This document shows, in pieces, positions 1 through 10,199 of a stretch of DNA of 64,000 nucleotides; the first letter of the stretch is position 1; each line of letters opens with the position of its first letter. This stretch comes from Armillaria gallica (Eukaryota > Basidiomycota > Agaricomycetes > Agaricales > Physalacriaceae): contig JBANDB010000007.1 in the NCBI GenBank assembly GCA_037576215.1, forward strand, positions 2,945,001-3,009,000, written 5' to 3'. The notes below the pieces were generated by a model, which searched no databases, was not told the DNA's origin, and was given only the letters and a program-made list of their open reading frames with translations. The translations under genes were made by a program, and so were the position numbers.

Positions 1-1308
1 TTGCGCAAATTCACAAACCCTTGAATGAATTCTTCTGCATTCTCTGTCACATTCCGTAAAAGTAAGCGCTCTGAAATAGGTGTTAGATATCACTGTCTTG
101 AAATAAACGATGGACACACTGATGCGATTTTTGTTTGTATATCTCTTGATGAACATCCCGCAATCGGACGTGGTCTGAAACAACGCTTTATAGATCGGTT
201 GCAACTGCTCTTCCTGCCACAGCTGGTGGTAGTCGCTCGCCTCCTTGTAGGTCGTGATCATGGCTTCGTGCAGTCGGAGTACAGTGTTATCCCGTTCTAT
301 CCGCTGCTTCAAGATCTATCCAATAATGCGTGGTCTCAGATGATTGTCATGCTTCCGATAAGGCTAGTACTTACACTAACGCAAGGGGAAATGACACCCC
401 ATGCTATTGAGGCAACGGGGTGTGCCTGGCAATGCTCAATTAGAACCTAGAAAATTTCCACAAGGAACGTGCTCACGCTCGTGAATGCATCAATCACGCT
501 CTTCACGATATCGAAACCATCGACCAATCTGGAGATCCATTCCGAGGGTTCATTAGGCTTGACGGTTTTCCCAACGACTTCCTCCGCAATCGCATAATAA
601 CCTTCCACCGACATCGCAGAGGTTTCCTTGGGTTGCAGACCTGACAAGTCTGAGGTATCCTGACTTTCGTCATCTGCAATATTCAATAGACCGCCCTGGG
701 GTGCGGCCAACATGTCTTGGTCCTCACTTGCCGATTGAGTGATTCGAGAATAGTCTGTGGCGTCGCCCCGGAAGATCTTTAAAGAGGCGTTGGCACAGGA
801 AAGCTTGCTACGCATGGGTATGATGATAGCTAGCACATAAAGTTTGGATACTGACGACGAAGAATGGAAGGTGCTTACTGTCGTTTTCACCGATCAGAAC
901 ATCTCGGATGATTGCCTCAGAACAACCAAGATTTCGATATTCTCCCTTGTCCTGACGGCAGTATATTTCTACTTCAATTGTCTCAGATTCGTTGATATCT
1001 CTCCTGGACATGCTATGAGCCAGGATTAAAATGGTATGTTGGTGCCCTTACAGATCAAGATCGAGTGTCCATCTGGGTGTCGAGGTTGTCCCGCGGTCTT
1101 TCTTCTTCACCTTGTACGTCTTGGTCTTTTCGTAGACATTTCCCGCAAATATCTTAAGATAATACGACCGTTTATCCGATTCTGGAGGTAGGTTGAGTAT
1201 TTCGATAGCTAGATTATAATGCCGCTTAGCGGATAGACCACGAATGTGAAAGTAGAAATGACCGTACCTTTGATCCGGCGAAAGCGATATCTGCCATTTC
1301 ATGAGCAC
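1..1308 (-). CDS. NLR1: C2-NACHT NLR, 5' part, cut by window start
   Basis: This is the 5' part of an NLR-type gene whose NACHT and propeller parts lie outside the window. By alignment with the complete copy at 43-48 kb, the exons (minus) are 1052-1308, 879-1003, 477-829, 375-425, 120-315 and 43-<1. All junctions have GT/AG, and exon lengths of 125, 51 and 196 match the other copies exactly. Exons 1-2 encode a C2-like beta domain (YYLKIFAG, then RWTLDLDL, then IEVEIYC). Exon 3 is an acidic linker rich in S, E, D and Q. Exons 4-5 are helical and resemble the region before NACHT in basidiomycete NLRs (HPVASIAWGVI, then LKQRIERD). The ATG at 1308 is the first available one, but the true start is uncertain. 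NLRs of this type are thought to act in non-self recognition and cell death; that role here is inference. Confidence 0.75.
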
Positions 1309-3005
1309 AAGCGATTCTAGAAACCATAATCAAAGGGCTCACCGTTTGTCCATCCCAATGCTCGACGATGGAGGTGCAGTGGAAGAGAAGGTGCTGTACA
1401 TATGTACACCACGCGGTGGATGCATGCCTTACAGCATCATTGCTTCGACTTTGATGGAAAGATGCTGTATGCACTGCCGAGACAAAGAAAACCGCATAGC
1501 CATGGCTCGAAGCCAGTGGTCTGCTGTTAAAGGCAGTGTCATTCCATTTTTTCCGCGAACAATATGTACTGCAATTTGGTGGTATTACGCGAAGAACAGG
1601 TGCAAGCCTATGCTTTCGTAACTGAGGATTAGCACCAATTTAGATATCAACTAAGAACACACACTTGATACCCATTCGAAGAGGTCACGAGTAAGGTCAT
1701 GTCGCGGAGGTGTCGAGGAACTCCATGTATAGACAGCGACTTCTTCACTAACTTCGAGCGCCAATCCATGGGTAGCTATCGGGGGATCGCTGACAAAATG
1801 GGAATTCCCTCCCACATTCAAGATGTTCGGTTTTCCCCACAACCGCCCACTGTTCTTGACTTTTTGTGAGTAACTTGAGCACACCACAGCTGCCGGGTCA
1901 TCTAACTTAGTGATTCGAATGACCTACCAAAAAAGCTCGATATCGTGTTACCGCTCAAGACGAGACAGATGCCAATCAGGCGATTCGGCTTTGTAGTGTA
2001 AACAGAACAATTACAAGAAAGGAAGACGTCAGATGTTTGATTACTACACGGACAAGGTGCTATGAAGGTTTATGCCGCCGTGCTTGGAAGAAGTTGGTCA
2101 TCTCTGCAAAATGAGATCTCAGTTCCATCTCGCGTATTTTGAGGTCAGAGCGATACATACCTCATAAGAGTAGAGAAAGATATTGTCATCATGTTGAATA
2201 TGGCACTGAAGTATTTCGAGATCTTGAATGATTGTCCGGTATTAGGTGTCAAACACAGTCGAAGTGAATTACACTCACCTTCGCCGTATCACTTTCCCAT
2301 GCAGCTGCAGAATTTTCTCCTTCATTTTAATCAACAAGTTCAACAGAAAAAGTTGGACGCGGTTGAAGCAAAGATTGGAGTGGATTCTTCGGTGACGAGG
2401 GTCCCTTTATCGCATTCCACGGACATCTTGCGAAGAAATGCGGGTTTGCGGAAGCCGAGCGCAAGACATGGCACCGTCAGTCTCAACGACCCCGTGACGA
2501 AGACAGTCCTAGCAGCCGATAGTTGTATCCCGCTACCGGGAAATTGCCAAGATTCCAAATAACGCGCAGGCAGGCGCGTCACAATCAAGTTCCTGAACAT
2601 CAACGACGACTAAGCCGCGATGGGGACAGGTAGTATGGCGGGATAAGGGTATTGCCCCTAAAGGGGCAGCTACAAGCACGTCAAGAACACGGCATAGTTA
2701 TCAGAACGATGACGTTCGTACGAGATATCTCCAGCCTCGTACGATGCAGAACGGAAAGAACGTGGCGCTCGCTCGGAAAATAATTTGAACGCGTCGGATT
2801 TTTTTCTGCGGGTCTTTGGACAGTATGGAACGGCGTTCACGCATTTTGATGGTAGTACAGCAGGGGTTGATTGTGCTGACCTGTTGTAAGAGGTGGAGGA
2901 ACCAGTGAAAGTGAAAGCAACGTTGATCAAGGTCAAGGAAGTCCGGATTTATCCGGTCCGTGCCCCCGACTCGAACCACCAACTTCTTTCTGTACGTATT
3001 TTCTG
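1309..3005. other. Duplicated leader of NLR1, decayed exons possible
   Basis: This stretch lies upstream of NLR1. It aligns with 47.67-49.41 kb (same orientation) and 59.57-61.47 kb (inverted). Short open stretches occur on the minus strand, for example a peptide starting MSVECDKGTLVTEE whose ATG is near 2547. The corresponding stretch in the inverted copy starts MSAEWFILTIVAEE. Reading frames are not kept over longer distances, so I cannot show a functional gene. It could contain 5' exons of the NLR or of a separate small gene. Confidence 0.35.
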
Positions 3006-3274
3006 ATCCAGTAGCGGCAGCTGCGTGCCGGCCCCCGATTCTTCCCCTTTTCCGGATTACTCCGGAGAAGGAACCTTAACATACTAATAGTATGTATAAT
3101 CTCGGCTAAAGCTGAACAGCTGCAACGACAAGCAAGGCACTATTTACGTGACCCAAAACGGACCCCGAGGCAGGAAGTACTTTTTGTTTAAGTTCGTACT
3201 GGTACTTGAAAGAGACATACTGAGGTCATCATCGAACGGCTCAGAAGCATGGTCACGTGTCGCAGCGGCGATGT

Positions 3275-4042
3275 CTAACCACTCTCGCACGAGCTTCGCA
3301 AAATGCGGCAGCGCAAAAACAATGAACTGTACCGCATTACAAACCCCATCGTGGGCGTCGGGTAGGTGAGCATCCATGCATGCCCATTAATGGAGTGCTT
3401 CAAGTAATCATGTCTGGAGTGTAGCTTAGGCAGTTTCACAACCCAGCAGTGTCGATCGCCAATGTATCTTTCTACATCACGAAGATCAGCACTCGCCGCA
3501 GCACTGCTATCAAGAAACAAATTCCAGCCACATTTAGTATACTTAGATCTCCCTGTGACAGCGGCGTGGCGATCATCAAATTTCGCGCAGTTGATTCCGA
3601 GGCCGAATGTGGCTTTTGGATACAAAGAAATAGCGACGTCGTGGGCAACGATGTTCATTGGTACGGCTAAGGTCAATGAACGAAATACGCAGGTATTGGG
3701 GTGCAAAGCGAATAACCGCCTATCATACGTTTCAGGAACATTGGCCTCCAACAATACTCGAGGTAAACGGCAGGGAAATTGGAATCTTGTTCAAAGTAAA
3801 GGACATGATATTGATGCGCTGAACGCTAAAACGTGGAACGCAAAGCGTCGTCGCTGAGCAACTAGAACGTCGTTGACGCCTACAACAAAGCTAGCTGTAC
3901 GCAAGGGGAAGTTAGCAAAACAAGCCACCACGTTTAATTCATGCATTCTGATATGCGACGCTGTCCTGAAAAAAAGTCTGTTAGCACACACAACAAACAC
4001 ATATTGGGGACGTACAGAGAGCTGAGATTTACATTCGTCCAC
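3275..4042 (-). pseudogene. Unrecognised gene, 255 codons with one internal TGA
   Basis: Two open stretches (4042-3794 and 3790-3275) are in the same frame and separated only by a TGA at 3793-3791. The reading is amino-acid-like, with segments such as VVGVNDVLVAQRRRF and DLRDVERYIGDRHCWVV. An intron acceptor is suggested near 3967 by a TGCTAAC branch-site match and a T-run ending in CAG, with a GTACGT donor about 58 bases upstream, so the first exon may lie further right. I recognise no family. The whole 3005-4270 stretch is missing from the otherwise parallel copy at 49.4 kb, so it is either an insertion here or a deletion there. The single TGA could be a CGA mutated at CpG. Confidence 0.35.
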
Positions 4043-4739
4043 AAGTCTTTTATAGCCGAGGGATCGTCACCGGCTGAAACAGACGGCCTAAACCTGTCTC
4101 AGACTTAACGGGGACTGTCGGGAGGATAACTTTGGTTCAGAAGATCAAGCGCGCGAAACCAAATATGACCAACTAGCCCCTGCCAACGCCCTATGGTGGT
4201 CGATCGGTCGTTATCTCTTTGATAAACACCCTCTCTTTTCCTCTCTACTATCGGAAAGAATCGGGGAAACTCAGAGGTCTGACCACCCATTTTCAATTCA
4301 AGTGTGCTTATGTGTCTGTAGTATACCAATCCTCTCGATTGGAATGTCCTGTGCTCCTAGAGCAGCGTATTATGTCGCTGGAGTCACGGAATCTATGTAC
4401 TCCCTTTCGGAAAGTTCAGTCTCCCCTTTCAAGTGCAATGATGTTTCTATGTCTTTCCTGGGTTATTCCATGGCTGATTTGACTCTCTGTGGCGCGCCGC
4501 CGTAACTGGGTTCACACAAACGGGGCAACTCTTGGCGAACGATATTGAACTCACTGCATTTGCCTCCTTAAGGATCAGATGGCATATCGAGGAAGCGCCC
4601 ATGTAGCGGATCACCAAGTCAGAAGAATCGCAATGTACGCTCCTTCAGAGGCCGCATTTCGTATGTTGCGCGTCTGAGCTGGCCGCCTTCGGAGAGAACT
4701 TGTCACTGGATACATGATCCTGTGGCACTCGAGGTTTCG

Positions 4740-5728
4740 TTATAAGTAGTTGGCGTCATACGGTACGTCCTCGTCCTTCCTAACCTGCTCGCTATTGATC
4801 ATCCGATTACCTCTTGAGTGACAGCAGCGGTGAAGGACAAGCTGTATTTTGTAATGTCTTCGAGCGTGATCTATGCACCAGCAGTGTAGAAGAAATTTTT
4901 CGCTGTAAATTGATACTTTTGATACAAACGGGGAGTCGCTCTGAGCACTGGCCTTACACCTTCGGTAAACTACCATAACAGATGACTGGTAGGTCACTTC
5001 CTTTGAGAATAACATATTCATCGAACGTGTCGTCAAAAACGACATGATATAAATGCGGAATATCTGATAGAAAAAAGACGTGTAAGCTCATTTGCACACG
5101 AGAACCATCGAATTACCTTACCTGGATGCGAATGTACCGGTCGCGTCGCCCGATAGTTCACAAAGATATACCGAGCCATATCTCCTTCAAGCCATCGCGC
5201 GTAGTTTTTGAGTGGGACTACGACCGCCGTCTCTTGTAAGCTCAATCTTCCACTCCTTGGGTGCTAAGAAAGGATCGATCCGGCCCTGGGTATCGCAGTT
5301 TGGATGGATTCTGAAGTCTGGCGACAAAACGACGGCGTCATCAGTCAAAGCTGATGCAGCCCTCTAAAAGTCCATATGATAACAACTTTGAAGATGCAGA
5401 AGCAGACTGGTAGGTCACGAAGTAAGGAGGGACGGGAAAGTGCCGTTCCTTGATGAGTAGACAAGGTCGAGAGCACTCTCAAAAGATGCCTCGAACTCGC
5501 AGCACGTGAGGTGAGACGAAAACCAGCAATGAAGAAGAGGAGTGGCGGGGAAGGATATAACGGTGTTAGGGGAATTTCGAGATGCGAAAGCGAACAGGGA
5601 CGACTGATGCAGCCATCGCCGTGATTCAGGTCATCGAGGAAGATCCGTTTGTCCAAGTCGTCGTCCCGGATATTCAGGATTCGCCTTCTGGTGGACCAAC
5701 GGATAATGTCGATTCTTGAAATACGCAT
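4740..5728 (-). pseudogene. Fragment of an unrecognised duplicated multi-exon gene
   Basis: Three copies exist in the window: here, near 49.7-50.3 kb (minus) and 57.9-58.7 kb (plus). A recognisable peptide block is shared: LTDDAVxLSxDFxxxPNxDT in this or a slightly changed form, followed by EGDMxRYIFVxYRxxRxVHSHPG and, after a likely intron, FDDxFDEYxIxxGxDLP. The blocks are in different frames and carry stops in at least one copy, so this copy is probably broken or heavily intron-split. I do not recognise a family. It lies between the NLR and the RNA array in copies I, III and IV. Confidence 0.35.
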
Positions 5729-7780
5729 TCATGACACGTATGAAGCAAGCATCCTGAACGGCATGGCTTAATCAGTGAGAAAATGCGGTGTGTATAAAAA
5801 GAGAACACACCTTCTGCAGCTCTAAGTCTCCTGGAGTCCAATCTTCTTTGCGCGCGGAAAACGATGAGATCCGGAATGAAGCATACGGGCGGGCACTATC
5901 GGATATCATAGATCTGATAAGAACACGAAGACGAAGGCTAACTGGAGGAGGAACTCTAATAAGACGAGGAAAAAACCGCCTAAAAATGGGTCAATGAAAA
6001 TATGCCAGTAGACCAACGAGGCACTCACGACGAATGAGATGCTGTTTCATACGCATTGTAGACGTCTTGAGTTATAGTTTCAGTGGCCATCCTGGTCTAG
6101 GTGAAGGATTGTAGCTCGAGAGCCGAAGAGCGTTTGTCGAGTCCGCGGATGCAATGGCAGAGTCCGAGTTGCGACGAGCGTCGATAAGGTTACGCTGAGC
6201 TGAGTTGACAGTGTAGGAGGTGTGCTAGATAGGTGAGCTGATGATGCATACTAAAGATTATATCAACAGCTTGTAAGCGCCTGAGAATGAATAACGCACC
6301 AAGAAGCGTCTACATACGACAGAGCCATGAGTCGCTCGGGACTCGTTTTGGTTCAAAATGTCTTGGGCAGCCGTGTCTACTAAACCTAGCCTGCACTCCC
6401 GCATGGTGGCTGATGCCGACATCAACAACGACCGCTTGTCCGGAGGCAGTAGTCTCGCTATCCGAGTTGCTCTTCTAAAGGCTCCGTGTAAATTGTACTC
6501 CAGAGAGAGCCGGTAAGGAGGTGGGTGTCTGCGAGGTCTATTAGATCTAATGTCCGAGGGAAGGGAACCCAAGAGATCGTCGCCGGTTCAGGTGAGTTTA
6601 CGATGGCGCCAGTGACATGCTTAGAGGATGTCGATGAGCGAGAGGGTGGCAAAAGCTGTTCCCACGGTCGACATTTCAGACTCTCGGACTCCGGACCGTA
6701 CCCCAGTTTCCGCACATCGACTAGCGACCTCCGTGTGTTTTCCACTTCTCGGCCATCTCAACGCTCCCGAATACTCCTGGCTCAGACGTGCACACTCATT
6801 AGCCCTAGCTCCGGACGACATCCCAGACAAGCCAATTTTCTACAGTACGTCCGTCAGGATCCTTTCATCCCCGTTTGATTAACGTGCGTATGCAGACAAC
6901 CGCTTTTCCTGCGATGGAAGATGAACTCTTCGATGATATCTGGTGGAGTCAACCCGCGATGCTCCCAGATTTCCCGCCCTGCACCCACCCAACTCGCTCG
7001 CCTATCACATCGACTAGGCTTCTCGTGTAGGTTGTCTGTGAGACGACCGATACTTGGCCACTGTACATGTGTGGCTATATCTCCCTTCCCCGAACGAACC
7101 TCGATCTTACCGCCAATTAAGATCTCCTCACAATTGATATCCACCCATACCTCCGCATATGGCATTCAAGGGGCGAGAGGAGGATCTGGGGAAGGAGGAA
7201 TCCAGGCTGAGGGAAACCCCGCAGTTTGACCCACCCGCTGTAACTGATGTCCACAGAGCGGAGGAACAGGCGCCTACTCCTTCTTGGGGGACGTGTCCAA
7301 TCATCATTTGGGACGAAGGCCACAACCTCTATCAGACTCGTTCTTCCAGGACGTTCGAGCACGCCCAGAGTGGCCTATGGAACCAGCCCGTATCGCGGAT
7401 TTCCTCAAAGCTCCACCATGCCTCAGACGCCTCAGATCGCCATTATTCCTTCCCATTATGTTCCCTCACTCAGACGATGTACGAGTCCTATGCAAAGGCG
7501 GACATTCATACTCATCCAAGTCTTCTGGGCATCCTTCGCAATGCCGCATCGCCCTCTCTCTGTCCAGTTGGCCGCGCAAAGCTATCAGTTGACATCGACG
7601 GCATTCGTTCGAATCTACTACATCACCCGATCCAAGGTCTCTCCGGAGATTCTCCCCACATCAGTCGACCTTCGCTTTTGAAATGAGCACCATTACAGAC
7701 TCCCTTTTCGATTCAAAATCATTCTTCCATATACTCGACTGCATGCCCTCCACCTAGAGCACAACGTCCATCAGGTTGCT
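5729..7780. other. Duplicated spacer between NLR side and RNA array
   Basis: This spacer aligns with 15.8-17.8 kb, 51.4-52.9 kb and, inverted, 56.1-57.0 kb. Open frames of 80-175 codons occur on both strands. The frame is not the same in the different copies, and no protein family is recognisable, so I treat it as non-coding or fully decayed. Confidence 0.5.
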
Positions 7781-7840
7781 CTTATATCCGTTTACATAAA
7801 CGACGACACCTTAATGCCAGCGAAGCTTCATCCTGTCAGC

Positions 7841-7962
7841 CCTCTATTGGCATATCGGCGACGCGTGTCATCCGCTTCACGAGCTAGATTCGACTCCCAG
7901 CAAGAGGGATCGCAGCGCGCGCCCTCCTGAAGAAGGGAGGGCGTATGTTGCGCATTGTTTTT
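7841..7962 (+). ncRNA. tRNA-like/hairpin RNA unit, subtype 1 (array I)
   Basis: A box TGGCATATCGG (7848-7858) and B box GATTCGACTCC (7887-7897) sit as in a tRNA gene. The ends CCTCT/AGAGG can pair like an acceptor stem. A short arm with GCG/CGC closing a 7-base loop (TGTCATC) stands where an anticodon arm would be, but there is no normal D stem. After the T-arm comes a 17-bp hairpin (7911-7952; arms CGCAGCGCG and GTATGTTGCG plus GCCCTCC/GGAGGGC), then TTTTT at 7958-7962, a Pol III-type stop. An upstream CGTTTACATAAACG lies at 7789-7802, with its core starting 57 bases before the A box. Not a normal tRNA. Confidence 0.65.
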
Positions 7963-8376
7963 GTCTAAGGCGGATCATTCTTTGTTCTAACCTCCGCCTC
8001 GATGTCCCATTCCAAAGTCCACTTATTCTTCTATCCCTTCGACGTCAACACGACAAGTATCTACCACCAATTCTCGTCAAACACCTTGAGGCAGAATTGG
8101 CTCCAGTCCCCTACGCTTGATTTTCTCGAGAGGTATTGCCATGTAGTTTGAATGAGTAGGTTTCCTCTTTTCATTCCACATCCAGCTAGCTCACTGTACC
8201 TGTGTGTCTCATTCAGTGCTCCTTTTCTCTTCGTTCCGATCCTGGACAGTCTGCTTCGGAAAGGTGAGCTACCATCGTACCAGCCCCAATTTACGACCCG
8301 CTCTCTCTTCTTCGACGGCGTCTTTACATATATCATAAGTCGGCTGTGGTATTGTTCATTGAAGGACAGCCATCAA

Positions 8377-8499
8377 CTCTCTGATGGTATATCGGAGAAG
8401 CGGCTTCGTCGCTTCTCGTCGTTGGGTGCAATTCCCCGCGGGAGAGATCGCAGCACACGCCCCCCTCGATACGGGAAAGCGTATGTTGTGAAGCTTTTT
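8377..8499 (+). ncRNA. tRNA-like/hairpin RNA unit, subtype 2 (array I)
   Basis: CTCTCTG starts the unit. The A box TGGTATATCGG is at 8385-8395, and the B box GGTGCAATTCC (8425-8435) is degenerate. Subtype 2 has a strong anticodon-like arm: GAGAAGCG pairs with CGCTTCTC around the 7-base loop GCTTCGT. The 3' hairpin starts CGCAGCACACGCCC and its 3' arm has several C-A mismatches, so it is weaker here than in the mirror copy at 55.4 kb. TTTTT is at 8495-8499. The upstream box is degenerate (TTTACATATA, 8323). Confidence 0.6.
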
Positions 8500-8833
8500 G
8501 CTTCATGCATTATCTGGTCTTTGGGAAGACTGACTATACCTGTAATTTCGGGCAAGCCCTCGTACCCAGCGGTTCTTTCTGAACCTCGCGACTCATTTCC
8601 ATTGTCGGCCTCATACCTGTCGATTTTTTATGTGACGCAAAGAGCCTCTATTCATCTCCATCTTCTAACAATATGCGGCACCTTCTTCAAACAAAGACGA
8701 CTGTAGCATTAGGTTATCGATTCGAGATATACGCCACAGACTCCTGAGGCGGCATGTACTTCGCAGACATGGATCCATTTACATAAACGAATAGCCACGG
8801 CGATATGGGACCAGCGACACTGGTTATACCCAG

Positions 8834-8940
8834 CTCTCCGTTGGCATATCGGGCTGCGAAGGCTGGGTTCAACTCCCAGCCAGAGAGATCGGAGCGCGCG
8901 CCCTCCCAAGGACGGGAGGGTGTGCGTTGCGAGAGTTTTT
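8834..8940 (+). ncRNA. tRNA-like/hairpin RNA unit, subtype 3 (array I)
   Basis: The A box TGGCATATCGG is at 8842-8852 and the B box GGTTCAACTCC at 8866-8876, only about 24 bases apart, so there is no room for an anticodon arm. The T-arm is extended to 7 bp (GGCTGGG/CCCAGCC). The 3' hairpin pairs GCGCGCCCTCCC with GGGAGGGTGTGC using wobble pairs. TTTTT is at 8936-8940. The upstream TTTACATAAA is at 8778-8787, 64 bases before the A box. Confidence 0.65.
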
Positions 8941-9164
8941 GCTTGGAGGGGTCACTTCCTCCCAAATTCAACGTAAACCCTTGCACCGTGAGTTTTTCCA
9001 ATGTCAATTCTAGTTCGGTTCATTCATCCGCCAGGGTAACCTTGCAGATTCTCCTTCTTCTTGTGGATTCCAGTCCCTCTTCGAATCGAGTATGCAGGCT
9101 CCCACTTCCAGTACATGTAAACCGTTTGCGGACACCTTGCCGAGGCCATCGATGAAGAGTAGAA

Positions 9165-9226
9165 GAGAGAAAACTGGCAACACACGCCCTCCTCAGTGTG
9201 GGAATGCGTGTCTTGTGAAGCCTTTT
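9165..9226 (+). ncRNA. Relic RNA unit, hairpin only (array I)
   Basis: Only the 3' hairpin of a subtype-2-like unit is left: CAACACACGCCCTCC pairs with GGAATGCGTGTCTTGTG, with several mismatches, and TTTT follows at 9223-9226. The A and B boxes are gone or unrecognisable. Probably a dead duplicate. Confidence 0.4.
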
Positions 9227-9518
9227 GCCTCAGGCTTCTCATGTTCTGGTCTTTGGGAAGACTGACTACGGGCAAGCCCTCGTCCTCGGTGGTTCCCCGC
9301 GACTCGTTTCTATCGTAGTCCTCACACCTGTCGAATTCTATGTGACGCAAATAACCTGTATATATTTCCACCTTCTAACAATATGCGGAACTGAAGGTGG
9401 CACGATACCCACAACACTCGCGAGTCATGTACTTCGCAGATGCGGTCCAGGATCCATTTACACAAACGAACCATCACGGCGATATAGGATCGGCAACACT
9501 GGCCCTGGGTATACTCAG

Positions 9519-9639
9519 CTCTCTGTTGGCATATCGGCGAAACGCGGGCTGCAAAGGTTGGGTTCGACTCCCAGCCAGAGAGATCGGAGCGCGCGCCCTC
9601 CCAAAGACGGGAGGGTGTGCGTTGCGAGATTTTTTTTTT
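9519..9639 (+). ncRNA. tRNA-like/hairpin RNA unit, second subtype 3 (array I)
   Basis: The ends CTCTCTG and CAGAGAG pair perfectly over 7 bp. The A box TGGCATATCGG is at 9527-9537 and the B box GGTTCGACTCC at 9561-9571. The T-arm is GGTTGGG/CCCAGCC. The 3' hairpin is nearly identical to the unit at 8.83 kb. The terminator is an unusually long run of ten T (9630-9639). The upstream box is TTTACACAAA at 9457-9466. Confidence 0.65.
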
Positions 9640-9841
9640 CGCTTGGAAGCCCCACGCCAATGCCTTGTACGGCTCTTCTCTTTCTTCCTGAGTCCTGACA
9701 CAACTAGCTGACTTATTTATCTGCCATACCAGATTCTCATTATTCGTTTCGTCCTCAGGTTTCCGATCCATCTTCGACTCTAGTAAGCACGCTCCCGCTT
9801 CTCAGGACAGCTCAAACTAAGATCCGTTATGACCTTAAAAA

Positions 9842-9943
9842 CTCTCTGATGGCGTACTGGGGAAGTGTATACATGGCTTTCTCGTGTTGGGTTCGATTCC
9901 CAGCAAGAGAGATCCCGTCGGAGAGCGTAACATGTTGTGTTTT
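9842..9943 (+). ncRNA. tRNA-like RNA unit, subtype 4 (array I)
   Basis: CTCTCTG starts the unit. The A box TGGCGTACTGG is at 9850-9860 and the B box GGTTCGATTCC at 9890-9900. An anticodon-like arm, GGAAGTG around loop TATACAT, pairs imperfectly. The 3' hairpin has decayed compared with the copy at 54.3 kb, and only TTTT (9940-9943) follows. No TTTACATAAA box was found upstream. Possibly inactive. Confidence 0.5.
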
Positions 9944-10109
9944 GTTCCCTTTCATTCATAATTGCTCATCAACTGACGTATTGCGGGGTCATTCTTCCGA
10001 TACGTCACTTTCAGGTTCAAGCACTCAAATTTAACTGCTTTGGATGTTCAAACTTTCGTGCACAGGTCCCGTCTCCCCGTTACTCAATGTCAACGGACAT
10101 GAATGCTAA

Positions 10110-10199
10110 CTCTCTGATAGTATCTTGGTATGGTCGGTGCGCCTGGGTTCGAGTCCAAACACGAGAGATAGAAAGAGATTGAACAGGATCAGTGTTTTT
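10110..10199 (+). ncRNA. tRNA-like RNA unit, subtype 5 (array I)
   Basis: CTCTCTG starts the unit. The A-box-like TAGTATCTTGG is at 10118-10128 and a good B box GGTTCGAGTCC at 10146-10156. ACGAGAG closes the fold. The long GC hairpin of the other subtypes is missing. TTTTT is at 10195-10199. The copy at 54.57 kb also lacks the hairpin, so this is a subtype rather than a chance loss. Confidence 0.5.

Noticed and set aside
2935..3060. B-box-like GGTTCGAGTC on the minus strand near 2970
   Set aside because: No A box at a fitting distance, no pairing ends and no T-run; the word is not kept in copies III and IV.
7159..7686. Plus-strand open frame of 175 codons
   Set aside because: Two other frames are open over the same stretch and none is kept in the other duplication copies.
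7841..10199. Normal tRNA genes
   Set aside because: The cloverleaf cannot be completed: no D stem in any unit, no anticodon arm in subtype 3, and a mismatch at the inner end of the acceptor stem when the A box is in its normal place. Position 33 is often not T.
7841..10199. A simple tRNA-derived SINE family
   Set aside because: Not fully excluded. But the units end in a hairpin and T-run rather than a poly-A or simple repeat, I saw no target duplications, subtypes keep their order, and an upstream box outside the transcribed part is shared.
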